Shown piece by piece: positions 8,718-16,990 of a stretch of 64,000 nucleotides of DNA. The notes under the pieces are model-generated. The model was not told the origin of the DNA, ran no database searches, and saw only the letters and a list, made by a program, of their open reading frames with translations. The stretch comes from Bacteroidaceae bacterium. Lineage in GTDB: Bacteria; Bacteroidota; Bacteroidia; Bacteroidales; Bacteroidaceae. Where the stretch lies: NCBI GenBank assembly GCA_017536695.1, contig JAFXGX010000013.1, forward strand, positions 1 through 64,000. The letters run 5' to 3'. Both the position numbers and the translations under genes were made by a program. How positions within the stretch are numbered: the first letter of the stretch is position 1; each line of letters opens with the position of its first letter.

Positions 8718-9184
8718 ACACGTTTCAGGTATTTTAGTGATTTCTCCGTTCCAAAGAAGTATTGGTTGTTCAGTTTCTTATACTCCAGTTTGTTGCTCAA
8801 TTCTTCTATTGTAAGTGTTCCCTCTTCGTATCGCCCCAGAAGATACGCGACGCCATCATTCGCAATAGGGCCAATTACAATGTCATAATTGTGCGTGAAA
8901 TTCATTACACTGTTTCTGTTCTTGAATATGAACTCAGCCCACTCTGTTGATGGTGTATCAAATTTCAGGATTTTCAAATCAGTGCTCTCTAATAAAGATC
9001 CGTCAAACTCATATTCCTGAATAATTGGATAGCCTCCAAAAAGTCTGGATCTTTTTGCTGCAAGTTCAGCTGCTTGGGTACGGATGTCTGTTAAATAAAA
9101 ACCTTGACCAAAGTCCTTGTATTTGTTTGACTTGGTCAAATCAATGACATTGAAGTCAATATTAGTACCGTGATAGAGTCTCAT
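8714..9184 (-). CDS. DUF3990 protein, ADP-ribosyltransferase-like
   Basis: 156 residues beginning MRLYHGTNIDF, with DFGQGFYLTD at about 28-37 and a Glu late in the chain (FGTEKSL, about 145). The YHGT, GxGFYxT and late-Glu pattern is typical of DUF3990. From memory, DUF3990 is grouped with ADP-ribosyltransferase-like folds, so the His, Tyr and Glu would be the NAD-site residues. Its ATG overlaps the DUF3791 stop, and its own stop overlaps the next ATG, giving a strictly coupled three-gene unit. Probably a toxin or effector modifying a nucleic acid or protein; the target cannot be read here. Confidence 0.8.
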   Translation of the reverse strand: MRLYHGTNIDFNVIDLTKSNKYKDFGQGFYLTDIRTQAAELAAKRSRLFGGYPIIQEYEFDGSLLESTDLKILKFDTPSTEWAEFIFKNRNSVMNFTHNYDIVIGPIANDGVAYLLGRYEEGTLTIEELSNKLEYKKLNNQYFFGTEKSLKYLKRV

Positions 9185-9399
9185 TTTAGGGTTCCTCCGT
9201 TATTAAGGCAACAAACAATCAAGTCGTCCACAGCATCATCTATGGACTGCAGATGCTCGACCTCATAGAACTCTACTAAAAATTGAATACCCTTGAATTT
9301 GTAAAGGTACTCAAAAGCGCTTTGTACCGATAGCTTGAATCGCTTGGCAAAAGCTCTTATGCAGGCGTTTATGTATGGAATCTGATATTTATTGCCCAT
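9181..9399 (-). CDS. DUF3791 family protein, first gene of the cassette
   Basis: 72 residues from the ATG at 9399 (MGNKYQIPYINACIRAF); an in-frame TTG at 9414 is less likely. Helical protein with the DUF3791 pattern: AFAKRFKLS, an AFEYLYKFKGIQFLVEFY core, then a D-D-A-V-DDLI ending. DUF3791 genes are commonly found beside DUF3990, and this pairing supports both calls. It overlaps DUF3990 by ATGA. A likely antitoxin or targeting partner (inference). A TATATTTG box lies 47 bases upstream at 9453-9446. Confidence 0.8.
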   Translation of the reverse strand: MGNKYQIPYINACIRAFAKRFKLSVQSAFEYLYKFKGIQFLVEFYEVEHLQSIDDAVDDLIVCCLNNGGTLK

Positions 9400-9442
9400 A
9401 ATTGGTAAATACAACTATTGTATGGTGTATGTTCGTACTTTA

Positions 9443-9735
9443 TTGCAAATATACTGACAAACGAGCGAAAAACATCAAGCTTGCTTGATGTTTTTTACAG
9501 CGAGCGCAGTATATATTCGGGTTTTATCTCAAATATAGTGAAAGGCGAGTGGAGAATAAAACAAGTTTGCTTGTTTTTTATCCCGAGCCGCATCCTATTT
9601 TCGCGTTATTGCAAATATAGTGACAAACGAGCGAGAAAGTTGTGCAAGCGAATGGGTGAAAATTTATTTTCACACGCAACAAGCGCAGCTAAACTTCGCA
9701 TAAAGCAAACATCAAGCTTGCTACAGTATTTTTTA
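9443..9735. repeat. Three-unit degenerate repeat array, each unit with a leftward TATATTTG box
   Basis: The phrase CAAATATA(C/G)TGA begins at 9446, 9530 and 9612, a spacing of 84 and 82 bases. Each unit continues with a GAGCG- or GCGAG-like word and then an A/T-rich hairpin: CATCAAGCTTGCTTGATG in unit 1, AAACAAGTTTGCTTGTTT in unit 2, and a degenerate one in unit 3. Unit 2 ends CCGAGCCGCATCCTATTTTCGCG (9584-9606 region), an ending also found at 59.25 kb and 63.9 kb. Read leftward, CAAATATA is TATATTTG, a Bacteroidales -7 box, so unit 1 may supply the promoter of the DUF3791 cassette. Confidence 0.65.
9446..9453 (-). promoter_or_regulatory. -7 box (TATATTTG) for the DUF3791-DUF3990 cassette
   Basis: Exact TAnnTTTG on the minus strand, 47 bases upstream of the DUF3791 ATG. 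I see no good TTTG about 20 bases further upstream, so confidence is moderate. Confidence 0.45.
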
Positions 9736-9764
9736 CAGTGAGTGCAGAAAATATGCTGTTAACT

Positions 9765-9817
9765 CATATCAAATTGAATGGGGTTGACCATCGGTCAACC
9801 CCATTCAATTTGATATG
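9765..9817 (-). terminator. 25-bp perfect hairpin after the GH92 operon
   Basis: Two perfectly complementary 25-base arms (9765-9789 and 9793-9817) separated by 3 bases. It starts 9 bases beyond the GH92 stop and there is no T-run. It probably ends the mannoside operon or protects its 3' end. Longer than the other hairpins in the window. Confidence 0.6.
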
Positions 9818-9825
9818 ACATATCT

Positions 9826-12039
9826 TTATCTTATTACATCCGCATCGTACCACACTGCGGGGGTGTCGCTCATCTCTATCGTGAGTGTGCCGCCTTTGGC
9901 GATGTCGCTGTGGTTGATGTATGGCAGCTCATGTGGCTTGCCGTTGAGCTTGATGCTCTTGATGTAGATGTTGGTGTCGCTGTTGTTCACTGTCTCGATG
10001 ACGAACTTGCCACCTTTGACGGTGAGTTCGGCACGGTTGAAGAGCGGCGAACCGAACCAGTAACGTGCGCTGGCGGGTTCTACTTCGTAGAAGCCCATGG
10101 CTGACATTATGTACCATGCTGACATCTGGCCCATGTCCTCGTTACCTGATAGACCATCAAAATCGTTGCGGTACTGTGTGGTCATTACCTCGCGTACCCA
10201 CTTGGCTGTCTTCTGTGGCTGGCCCATCATTGTGTAGAGGTAGAGTATGTGGTGGCTGGGCTCGTTGCCGTGTGCGAACTGTCCTATCATGCCTGAGATG
10301 TCGGGCGAGGGGTCACCCTCGACTGTCGATGGTGCAAGGAACAGTGAGTCAAGGCGTGCCAGGCATGCCTCTTTGCTGCCGAATAGGTCGATGTAACCGC
10401 CAAGGTCATGTGGAACGAGCCATGTGTACTGCCATGCGTTGCCCTCGCAGTAGTCATCGGCGCGGTGTGCCGAGAAGTAGGGGTTGAACGGTGTGCGGAA
10501 CTTGCCGTTCTCATCCACGCCGCGAACAAAGCCTGTCTCCTTGTCGAAGAACTTGCGGTAGCTGTGGCTCATCTTTGTGAAATGCTCGTAGTCGGCATCC
10601 TTGCCGAGTGCCTTTGCCGCGTTGGCTGCTGCGCCGTCGGCAAGGGCATACTCCATGTCAAATGCCACTGCCTCGGTAAAGAGGTCGCATGGGATGTATC
10701 CGTGCTTGTGGCGGAACTCCTTACCGCGCTCCTCGACAGCTGCTGTCTTCTTGATGGCTGCAAAGGCTGCCTCGCGGTCAAAGCCCTCTATGCCCTTGAC
10801 AATGGCATCGGCAACGACCGGTATGCCAGGGTCGCCCACCATACAGTCGGTCTCGTTGCCCCACAAGTGCCATACGGGCAGGTCGCCCTGCTTGTCACAG
10901 ATGTCTACCATTGTGGCTACAAACTCTCCAGCCTTCTCGGGCTGTATTATTGTCATCAGAGGCTGCTTTGCACGGTATGTATCCCACAGTGAGAAACATG
11001 TGTAGCGGGGCTTGTCGCTGTTGTATACTTTGTCATCGGCTCCGCGGTAGTCGCCGTTGACGTCGCTGAACAGCATCGGGGCTATCATCGCGTGGTACAT
11101 CGCTGTGTAGAAGATTTCCTTCTGCTCCTTGCTGTCGCTCTCAATCCTTATGCGTGCGAGCTCTTTCTCCCACTGCTCGACAGCGGCTGTCTGCACGGCT
11201 GCAAAATCCCAACCGGGGAGCTCTTTCTCAAGAGCGAGCTTTGCGCCCTCGATGCTTACTGGCGAGATTGCGACCTTGAGCATTACCTCCTCGCCGGCTG
11301 CTGTGCTGAACGATGCACGGCCGTACATATCCTGCTCTCCTTTCAGCTCGAAACTCTCGAAAGGCTTTGCGAACTCGGCAACAAAGTATATGCGCTGGTT
11401 CTTTGCCCAGCCTTTTGAGTAACGGTAACCTACGATGCGGTTGTTGCCCTCGGCCTGCATCGAAGCCTCTGTGGTCTGGTCCCAGCAGCCGCCGTTCTGC
11501 AGGTCGATGACTATCGCTGCATCCTCAGCCTCGGGGAAGGTGTATCTGTGCAGGCCCACACGTGCGGTGGCTGTCATCTCGGCCTTGATGCCGTAGCGTG
11601 TAAGGGGTACTGAATAGTATCCGGGCTCGGCTTTCTCCTGTGTGCGGTCAGCCGGTGACCACATGCCGCTGTTCCGGTCCTCGACCGTGCCGCGTGCGTA
11701 TGTCACTTCGCCTGTGACGGGCATCACTGTCACGTCGAACAGGTCGCCGATGCCTGTGCCGCTGAGGTGTGTATGCGAGAAGCCTATCACTGTAGCTTCA
11801 TCCTGGTGATATCCCGAGCACCAGTCCCATGTCTGGTTGATGCTTGTGGGGCCCAGCTGTACCATACCGAACGGCACGCTTGCTCCCACGAACACGTGTC
11901 CGTGTCCGCCGCTGCCTATGAGCGGGTTGACATACTGTGTAAGAGTTTCCTGCGGTGTCTGTTCTTCGCTTTTAGGTGCAGTGGAGCACGATGCCGCAAA
12001 GAGTAGCGACAATGCCAATATGCTGTCTATTGCTTTCAT
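9826..12039 (-). CDS. GH92 alpha-mannosidase, lipoprotein
   Basis: Exo-acting alpha-mannosidase family GH92 (Ca2+-dependent, inverting), removing terminal mannose from glycans. 737 residues from the ATG at 12039; the frame is open 258 bases further upstream, but that part overlaps the preceding gene and is spurious. Lipobox LFAASC with Cys18 points to an outer-membrane lipoprotein. Family motifs: YVNPLIGSGGHG, SHTHLSGTGIGDLFD, SLWDTYRAKQPL, WQYTWLVPHDLGG and GNEDMGQMSAWYIMSAMGFY. The ATG overlaps the stop of the other GH92 gene (ATGA), so the two are coupled. Linkage specificity cannot be told from sequence alone. Confidence 0.9.
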   Translation of the reverse strand: MKAIDSILALSLLFAASCSTAPKSEEQTPQETLTQYVNPLIGSGGHGHVFVGASVPFGMVQLGPTSINQTWDWCSGYHQDEATVIGFSHTHLSGTGIGDLFDVTVMPVTGEVTYARGTVEDRNSGMWSPADRTQEKAEPGYYSVPLTRYGIKAEMTATARVGLHRYTFPEAEDAAIVIDLQNGGCWDQTTEASMQAEGNNRIVGYRYSKGWAKNQRIYFVAEFAKPFESFELKGEQDMYGRASFSTAAGEEVMLKVAISPVSIEGAKLALEKELPGWDFAAVQTAAVEQWEKELARIRIESDSKEQKEIFYTAMYHAMIAPMLFSDVNGDYRGADDKVYNSDKPRYTCFSLWDTYRAKQPLMTIIQPEKAGEFVATMVDICDKQGDLPVWHLWGNETDCMVGDPGIPVVADAIVKGIEGFDREAAFAAIKKTAAVEERGKEFRHKHGYIPCDLFTEAVAFDMEYALADGAAANAAKALGKDADYEHFTKMSHSYRKFFDKETGFVRGVDENGKFRTPFNPYFSAHRADDYCEGNAWQYTWLVPHDLGGYIDLFGSKEACLARLDSLFLAPSTVEGDPSPDISGMIGQFAHGNEPSHHILYLYTMMGQPQKTAKWVREVMTTQYRNDFDGLSGNEDMGQMSAWYIMSAMGFYEVEPASARYWFGSPLFNRAELTVKGGKFVIETVNNSDTNIYIKSIKLNGKPHELPYINHSDIAKGGTLTIEMSDTPAVWYDADVIR

Positions 12040-14282
12040 TTCGGTTCTTTCTTTAGTTTCATTCTTATGTTTGCGTTGTCGAGCAGCTGCTTGTGTGTGA
12101 TACGGTAGCCGCTCTTCTTGCCGTTGAGGCTTATGTTGTCGATGTAGTGGCAATCCTCGGTGGGACGATCGCACTCGATTGTTATCTCGCCCTGGGCGGT
12201 GGTTATGTTCACTTTGTCGAACACCGGGGTAGTGAGTGTGTATGTAGGCTCTCCCGGACAGTCGGGGTAGATACCCATCATCGAGAATACTGCCCATGCC
12301 GACATTGTGCCAGTGTCATCGTTGCCGGGAATGCCGTCGGGGGCATTCTTGTAGTGGTTGTCAAGAATCTTCTTTACCTCCTTCTGTGTGCGCCACTCCT
12401 CGCCCTTGAAACGGCTGAATAGGTATGCGTATACTATGTCGGGCTCGTTGGCGGGGTCGTAGTACTCGTTGTCGAACACACCCTGCAGGCTGTTGATGAA
12501 ACCCCGCTTGCCGCCCATGAGTCTTGTAAGTCCCTTAATGTCGTGCGGTACGGCAAAGGTGTAGCACCACGCCGATGCCTCGTGGAAACCCGGTACATTC
12601 TCGAAATTCTTTCCTGTTGCCGGGTCAAAGTCGCCCAGGAACTCGCCATCCTTGGTAAGCGGGCGCAGAGTGCCATGTTCCTTGCAGAAGTAACGGCGAT
12701 AGCTCTGTGAGCGCTTCAGGAACTCCTTGGCGCGTGCTTTGTCGCCGAGCGAGTCGGCAAGCTGTGCAATGGCATAGTCGGCTGAGCAGTACTCGAGTGC
12801 ATGCGACACCGAGTTGTCGCCCGAGAGGTCGCTCGAGAAGTACCACAAAGGTATGAACCCGTCCTTTATGTATGGGTCTATGTCGCGACGGATTGGGTTG
12901 TTGGCACCTTCGGTGGTTGCCGACTTGAGCATGCCTTCATAGGCCTTGTCGATGTCAAAGTCGCGCAGGCCCTTTATCCAGCTGTCGGCGATGACAATGG
13001 CTGCAGGGTCGCCCTCCATGGTGTATGTCTCGCGTCCGAACAGCTCCCAGCGAGGCAGCCAGCCCCACTCCTCATACATGCCTACCATGGTGCGAAGCAT
13101 GTCGGTCTGACGCTCGGGGTAAACGAGCGTCAGCAGCTGGTGCAGGTTGCGGTATGTGTCCCAGAGCGAGAATACTGTATAGCGTGTGTGGTCGCTCTTG
13201 CCTATGCCTGCACTCTCCATCTTGGGGTACTCGCCGTTGACGTCGCTTATCGTGCTCGGGTGTATGAGTGCATGGTAGAGTGCCGTGTAGAATATTGTCT
13301 GCTGATCTTTGCTGCCGCCCTCAACGCGTATGCGTCCAAGGTCGCTGTTCCAACGCTCTACGGCATCGGCATGCAAGCGGTCGAAATCCTTGCCCTTCTG
13401 TTCTGCCTCAAGGTTCTCCCATGCGTTCTCGGTAGATACGAATGAGACACCAATCTGCACTGTAATCTGCTCGCCCTCGGCAAGGTTGTCGTAACAGAAA
13501 CGGTAGCCTACGTTGTCGCCCGCAATCTCCCTGTAGTAGTTCTCATACAGCTTGTATGTGCCGTCGTCTGGTGTCCACTCGGCCTCAACGCCGCTCAGCG
13601 CAGGCTGGAACTTCCATGGGCCTTCGCTTGTGGGCGCCTTTGATACGCGCATGGCAAAATATATTGGGAACACTGCCTGTGTGGTGTAGCAGAATGTACC
13701 CAGCACCTTGAAGCCCTCAATCTCGGTCTCGCTCACGCGGCGCACCATTGCTCCGCACTCGTTTGTTAGTCCCTGACCAAGGTTAAGTATTATGTTGCCC
13801 TCGCCTGCAGGGAACGTGTAGCGCTCGCATGCGCTGCGCGTGGTGGCTGTCACTTCGGTCTTGATACCGTACTTCGTGAGCATGTTGCTGTAGTAGCCCG
13901 GCGATGCTATCTCATCGGTGTACTCTGTGCCATAAGAGAGGTAGTTAACGTCAAGTTCTCCCGCTGTGGGCATGACAAGCAGCGATGATGCCTCGGGGCA
14001 TCCTACTCCGCTCAGTGCCACATGCGCATAGCCTGTAAAGAACTTGTTGTTGTACTCATATGGTGCCGACCACCAGCGGCTGTCCTTGTCGAACACGTTC
14101 AGGTCGGAACCCATGACGTTGAACGGCACAACAGACATCATGCCGTTGGGGGTTACCGCTCCAGGGTTGGTGGTGCCGAAGTTGGTGGTTCCGATGAACG
14201 GGTTCACCAGCTCCGCCGGCTTCTGTGCATTGAGCACGCCCGCAAAAAGCAGTGCCGCAAACAATGATGTTATCTTTTTCAT
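12036..14282 (-). CDS. GH92 alpha-mannosidase, secreted paralogue
   Basis: 748 residues, second GH92 of the operon. The signal peptide (1-20, ending LNAQ) has no lipobox, so it is probably periplasmic. It has LVNPFIGTTNFGTTNPGAV near the start, SLWDTYRNLHQLL, WCYTFAVPHDIKG and GNDDTGTMSAWAVFSMMGIYP. Where the partner has SHTHLSGTG, this one has AHVALSGVG, so a His near the substrate site is replaced by Ala. The two probably act on different mannosides or linkages (inference). Five bases after the ROK kinase stop; its own stop overlaps the next start. Confidence 0.9.
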   Translation of the reverse strand: MKKITSLFAALLFAGVLNAQKPAELVNPFIGTTNFGTTNPGAVTPNGMMSVVPFNVMGSDLNVFDKDSRWWSAPYEYNNKFFTGYAHVALSGVGCPEASSLLVMPTAGELDVNYLSYGTEYTDEIASPGYYSNMLTKYGIKTEVTATTRSACERYTFPAGEGNIILNLGQGLTNECGAMVRRVSETEIEGFKVLGTFCYTTQAVFPIYFAMRVSKAPTSEGPWKFQPALSGVEAEWTPDDGTYKLYENYYREIAGDNVGYRFCYDNLAEGEQITVQIGVSFVSTENAWENLEAEQKGKDFDRLHADAVERWNSDLGRIRVEGGSKDQQTIFYTALYHALIHPSTISDVNGEYPKMESAGIGKSDHTRYTVFSLWDTYRNLHQLLTLVYPERQTDMLRTMVGMYEEWGWLPRWELFGRETYTMEGDPAAIVIADSWIKGLRDFDIDKAYEGMLKSATTEGANNPIRRDIDPYIKDGFIPLWYFSSDLSGDNSVSHALEYCSADYAIAQLADSLGDKARAKEFLKRSQSYRRYFCKEHGTLRPLTKDGEFLGDFDPATGKNFENVPGFHEASAWCYTFAVPHDIKGLTRLMGGKRGFINSLQGVFDNEYYDPANEPDIVYAYLFSRFKGEEWRTQKEVKKILDNHYKNAPDGIPGNDDTGTMSAWAVFSMMGIYPDCPGEPTYTLTTPVFDKVNITTAQGEITIECDRPTEDCHYIDNISLNGKKSGYRITHKQLLDNANIRMKLKKEPK

Positions 14283-14287
14283 GGTGG

Positions 14288-15388
14288 TTATCTTTTGTCA
14301 AGTTCGCTCAGGGCAAACGCATATGCACCGACAGATACGGCCTTGCTTGCTCCGAGTTTTGATATTGCTATGCCGACACGCTTCTGGCTGTCGTAGTCGA
14401 CATATCTCTCCTCGCCGTAAACCTTGACCTTCTTTACCTCGCCCTTGGCAAACTGCTTGAACTCCTCGGGGTTCTCGAGGTCATAGACCTTCATCTGTAC
14501 GAGGTTGACCTCATCGCCGCCCAGTGTGTGCAGTTTCGAGCGCATCTCCTCAAGGAGAGCCGGCATAATCCAATGGCTTGCAGCCGACACGCCACCGCCG
14601 ATGACAACAAGTCCGTCTATGATTGTCACTGCTGTGGAGATTGCTGCTCCCGCTGTGCGGCCTAGCGAAGCGAAAGCCTCCTTTGCAGCCTCGCGGTCGC
14701 CCTCGCGTGTGCCGTCGGCAATCTCGCATATATCCTTCGGGGTAAGGCCGTGGTCGGGGTTGCCGCTCTTTTCGCCGTACACTCGCTTTACGGCGCGTAT
14801 TGCAACGCCATCCTCAACGATAATCCCGGGCATCTCCTTGTGGCGCAGACAGAATGTCTCCACGCATGAGTTGTCGCCGCGGTTCAAGCGGTTGTCGATG
14901 ACAACGCCTATTCCGAATCCTGTACCCAATGTGTAACCTATGAGGTTCTTGTACTGTTTTGTGGAGCCAAGTTCCTTCAGGCGGTTGTTGATTTCGGGGA
15001 GCACGCCGCAGAGTGCCTCGCCATAGGCGAACAGGTCTCCGTCGTTGTTGATGAATACGGGCACGCCGAACTGCTTCTCAAGGAAAGCGCCTAATGCAAC
15101 GCCCTCGCGGAACGACGGGAAGTTGGGTAGGTAGCCTCCGATGATGCCGTTAGGGTAGTCGGCAGGGCCGGGGAACGCGAAACTGATTGCCACGGGTTTC
15201 TCCTCTAACTGGTCGAATACCTGACGGAAACCGTTTACCATGTTCTGCAGACACAGGTCAAGGTCGTGTGACTGTGCCGGAACCGAAACAGGCTCAATTA
15301 TGAACTCTCCCGCCTTCATGGCGCCGAAGACAAAATTTGTACCACCTGCGTCGAGTGTGGCAACAATGCGGTTATCTTTCTTGTACAT
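14288..15388 (-). CDS. ROK family sugar kinase
   Basis: Cytoplasmic ATP-dependent sugar kinase of the ROK family, 366 residues. The N-terminal phosphate loop is LDAGGTNFVFGA (about 12-23), the catalytic region is INNDGDLFAYGE (Asp about 115), and IGYTLGTGFGIGVV is the second phosphate motif. The usual ROK zinc motif (CxCGxxGCxE) is not seen; the region reads CVETFCLRHKEMPG. It sits between the GH5 and GH92 genes, so phosphorylating mannose released by them is the natural guess. Glucose or fructose remain possible. About 15 bases separate it from the GH5 gene. Confidence 0.85.
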   Translation of the reverse strand: MYKKDNRIVATLDAGGTNFVFGAMKAGEFIIEPVSVPAQSHDLDLCLQNMVNGFRQVFDQLEEKPVAISFAFPGPADYPNGIIGGYLPNFPSFREGVALGAFLEKQFGVPVFINNDGDLFAYGEALCGVLPEINNRLKELGSTKQYKNLIGYTLGTGFGIGVVIDNRLNRGDNSCVETFCLRHKEMPGIIVEDGVAIRAVKRVYGEKSGNPDHGLTPKDICEIADGTREGDREAAKEAFASLGRTAGAAISTAVTIIDGLVVIGGGVSAASHWIMPALLEEMRSKLHTLGGDEVNLVQMKVYDLENPEEFKQFAKGEVKKVKVYGEERYVDYDSQKRVGIAISKLGASKAVSVGAYAFALSELDKR

Positions 15389-15403
15389 AGCTGTTATAAG
15401 TTT

Positions 15404-16726
15404 TTATCTGTTTATTTCTTTTGAATACTTCTTTATGATGTCAATTGTGGTTGTGTCACAATCGAATACCGAGTACCAGCCCTGTGGCTCGTGCGGAGGG
15501 TCGCAAAGGAAATCATCGCCCGGCTGCCATACAAGGTCACGCGGACGTCCGCTGCCACCCCAGCCCCAGAAGTTGCATCCTGCAATAGGACCGTTCTCCA
15601 CGGCACTCTTCCTTACCTGCTCAAAAATGAACGAGTAGAAGATGTCGCGGCTGTCGGTGGGTATCTCCACGCCCGAAATATTGTCCTTGCGCGAGTAACC
15701 GAACTCTTCGATGACCAGCGGCTTGTTGATTCTCTTTGCCATGGCAATGTGCTCATCTATATATTCTCCGCTCATCAGGCATGCGTTCTCGATTCCGCTG
15801 TCGGGGTCGGAACGCTTTGCCCAGCCCCAGTTGACCGGCCATATATGTATTGTAAGGTAGTCGATGTTCTTGTCGGCATGTATGCGCTCGCAAAGCTCGG
15901 CATCCACCTCACAGCCGATATAGCCCTCGCTGCCCGTTGAAACAAGGTGGTTGTTGTCAAGACTCTTTATCAATGCGGCTGCCTCTGATATCCATTTGGC
16001 GAACAGCTCCTTGTTCTCTTTGCCGAACGCGCGTGGCTCGTTGCACAGCTGCCATGCCATGATGGCCGGCTCATCCTTGTAGGCACGTCCTGTGATGCTG
16101 TTAGTACGTGAAATAATGCTCTTTATGTAGTTATAGTACAATTCAAGGGCTTTTGGCTCGCGTGCGAAGTTAGAACAATATTCAACGTAGCGGTTGTAAC
16201 CGCCATCCTCGTTCGTGTTTGGCGAGTCACCATATCCGCACTCCTTCAGATAGAACCCGAATCCGCCACTCCAGTCCCAGGCATTGTTAAGATATATTAC
16301 CGCGTGCATATCGCGCTTCTCAAGCTCGGCTATGGCAAAGTCAAGGCCCTGGAGAATGGTGTCGTTAAGCACTCCGGGGGCAACCTGCAGGTATGGCTTC
16401 GCGGGGTTGGCAAGGTCACTGCCGGCATCGGGGCCGGTAACGATTCTCAGGTTTGTCACTCCTATGGACTTCAGTTTGTCAAGTTCGTTGCAGAAACGCT
16501 CCCTGTTGCCTCCCTCGCCCGTTGAGGCAAGTACGCTGGCATACCACAGGTTTGTCCCTATGTAGCTGTAGGGCTTGCCGTCGTTTAGGAATCTTGTACC
16601 GTCAGTTGTTATGAAGCCTTTATCTTTAACTTCGTTCTCGTTCGCTTTGCCCTTGCCGGCATTCGGGCCGCAAGCGGCTGTCAGCATGATTGCCATTATC
16701 AGTAGAAGGGATTTTGCAGTTTTCAT
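15404..16726 (-). CDS. GH5 family beta-mannanase-like lipoprotein
   Basis: 440 residues. Lipobox MLTAAC with Cys19 makes it a cell-envelope lipoprotein. A (beta/alpha)8 glycosidase follows: FLNDGKPYSYIGTNLWY at the start, catalytic acid Glu230 in WQLCNEPR, nucleophile Glu341 in VIEEFGYSR, and WNW/WGWGGSGRP aromatic loops. The N-terminal pattern and NEPR context are like GH5 subfamily 7 endo-beta-1,4-mannanases, which I consider the best fit; another exo-beta-mannosidase-like GH5 activity is possible. First gene of the leftward mannoside operon, with a candidate promoter 38 bases upstream. Confidence 0.85.
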   Translation of the reverse strand: MKTAKSLLLIMAIMLTAACGPNAGKGKANENEVKDKGFITTDGTRFLNDGKPYSYIGTNLWYASVLASTGEGGNRERFCNELDKLKSIGVTNLRIVTGPDAGSDLANPAKPYLQVAPGVLNDTILQGLDFAIAELEKRDMHAVIYLNNAWDWSGGFGFYLKECGYGDSPNTNEDGGYNRYVEYCSNFAREPKALELYYNYIKSIISRTNSITGRAYKDEPAIMAWQLCNEPRAFGKENKELFAKWISEAAALIKSLDNNHLVSTGSEGYIGCEVDAELCERIHADKNIDYLTIHIWPVNWGWAKRSDPDSGIENACLMSGEYIDEHIAMAKRINKPLVIEEFGYSRKDNISGVEIPTDSRDIFYSFIFEQVRKSAVENGPIAGCNFWGWGGSGRPRDLVWQPGDDFLCDPPHEPQGWYSVFDCDTTTIDIIKKYSKEINR

Positions 16727-16763
16727 GTTTGTGGTCAGTTAAACAGTTTTTTAAGTTACCCCG

Positions 16764-16794
16764 CGAAGTTAGCAAAATGAAATAAAGAAACGAA
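16764..16794 (-). promoter_or_regulatory. Candidate promoter of the GH5-ROK-GH92 operon
   Basis: On the minus strand TTCG, 19 bases, TAACTTCG: one mismatch in each box from TTTG-N19-TAnnTTTG. It lies directly upstream of the GH5 start. Confidence 0.4.
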
Positions 16795-16896
16795 GTTTTG
16801 CATGTTTTTTTACTGACAGAAACCTAAAATATCTATTTATAATGTGCATCCCGACAATTTTTCATCGGCCTGTTGATGTTTTTTGGGAACAATTTA

Positions 16897-16904
16897 TATC
16901 TTTG
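16897..16904 (+). promoter_or_regulatory. -7 box (TATCTTTG) of slyD
   Basis: Exact TATCTTTG followed by CACGC. A TTG at 16873-16875, about 21 bases upstream, is a poor -33 element. It would give a leader of about 80 bases. Confidence 0.6.
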
Positions 16905-16907
16905 CAC

Positions 16908-16959
16908 GCAAAGTCCGCAGGAGTGTAGGTTTTGCTCTCTCCTCAATGGACTGATTTGC
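16908..16959 (+). other. Structured 5' leader of slyD
   Basis: Three nested pairing blocks: GCAAAGTCC (16908-16916) with GGAC (16948-16951) and TTTGC (16955-16959), and AGGAG (16919-16923) with CTCCT (16939-16943). It begins just after the -7 box and ends about 30 bases before the start codon. No known riboswitch recognised. Confidence 0.4.
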
Positions 16960-16990
16960 AAAGGATTTTTAACATAATAACAAAAATACA

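Noticed and set aside
12040..12297. N-terminal extension of the first GH92 gene
   Set aside because: Arg/His-rich, lies inside the other GH92 gene, and the lipoprotein signal begins at 12039.
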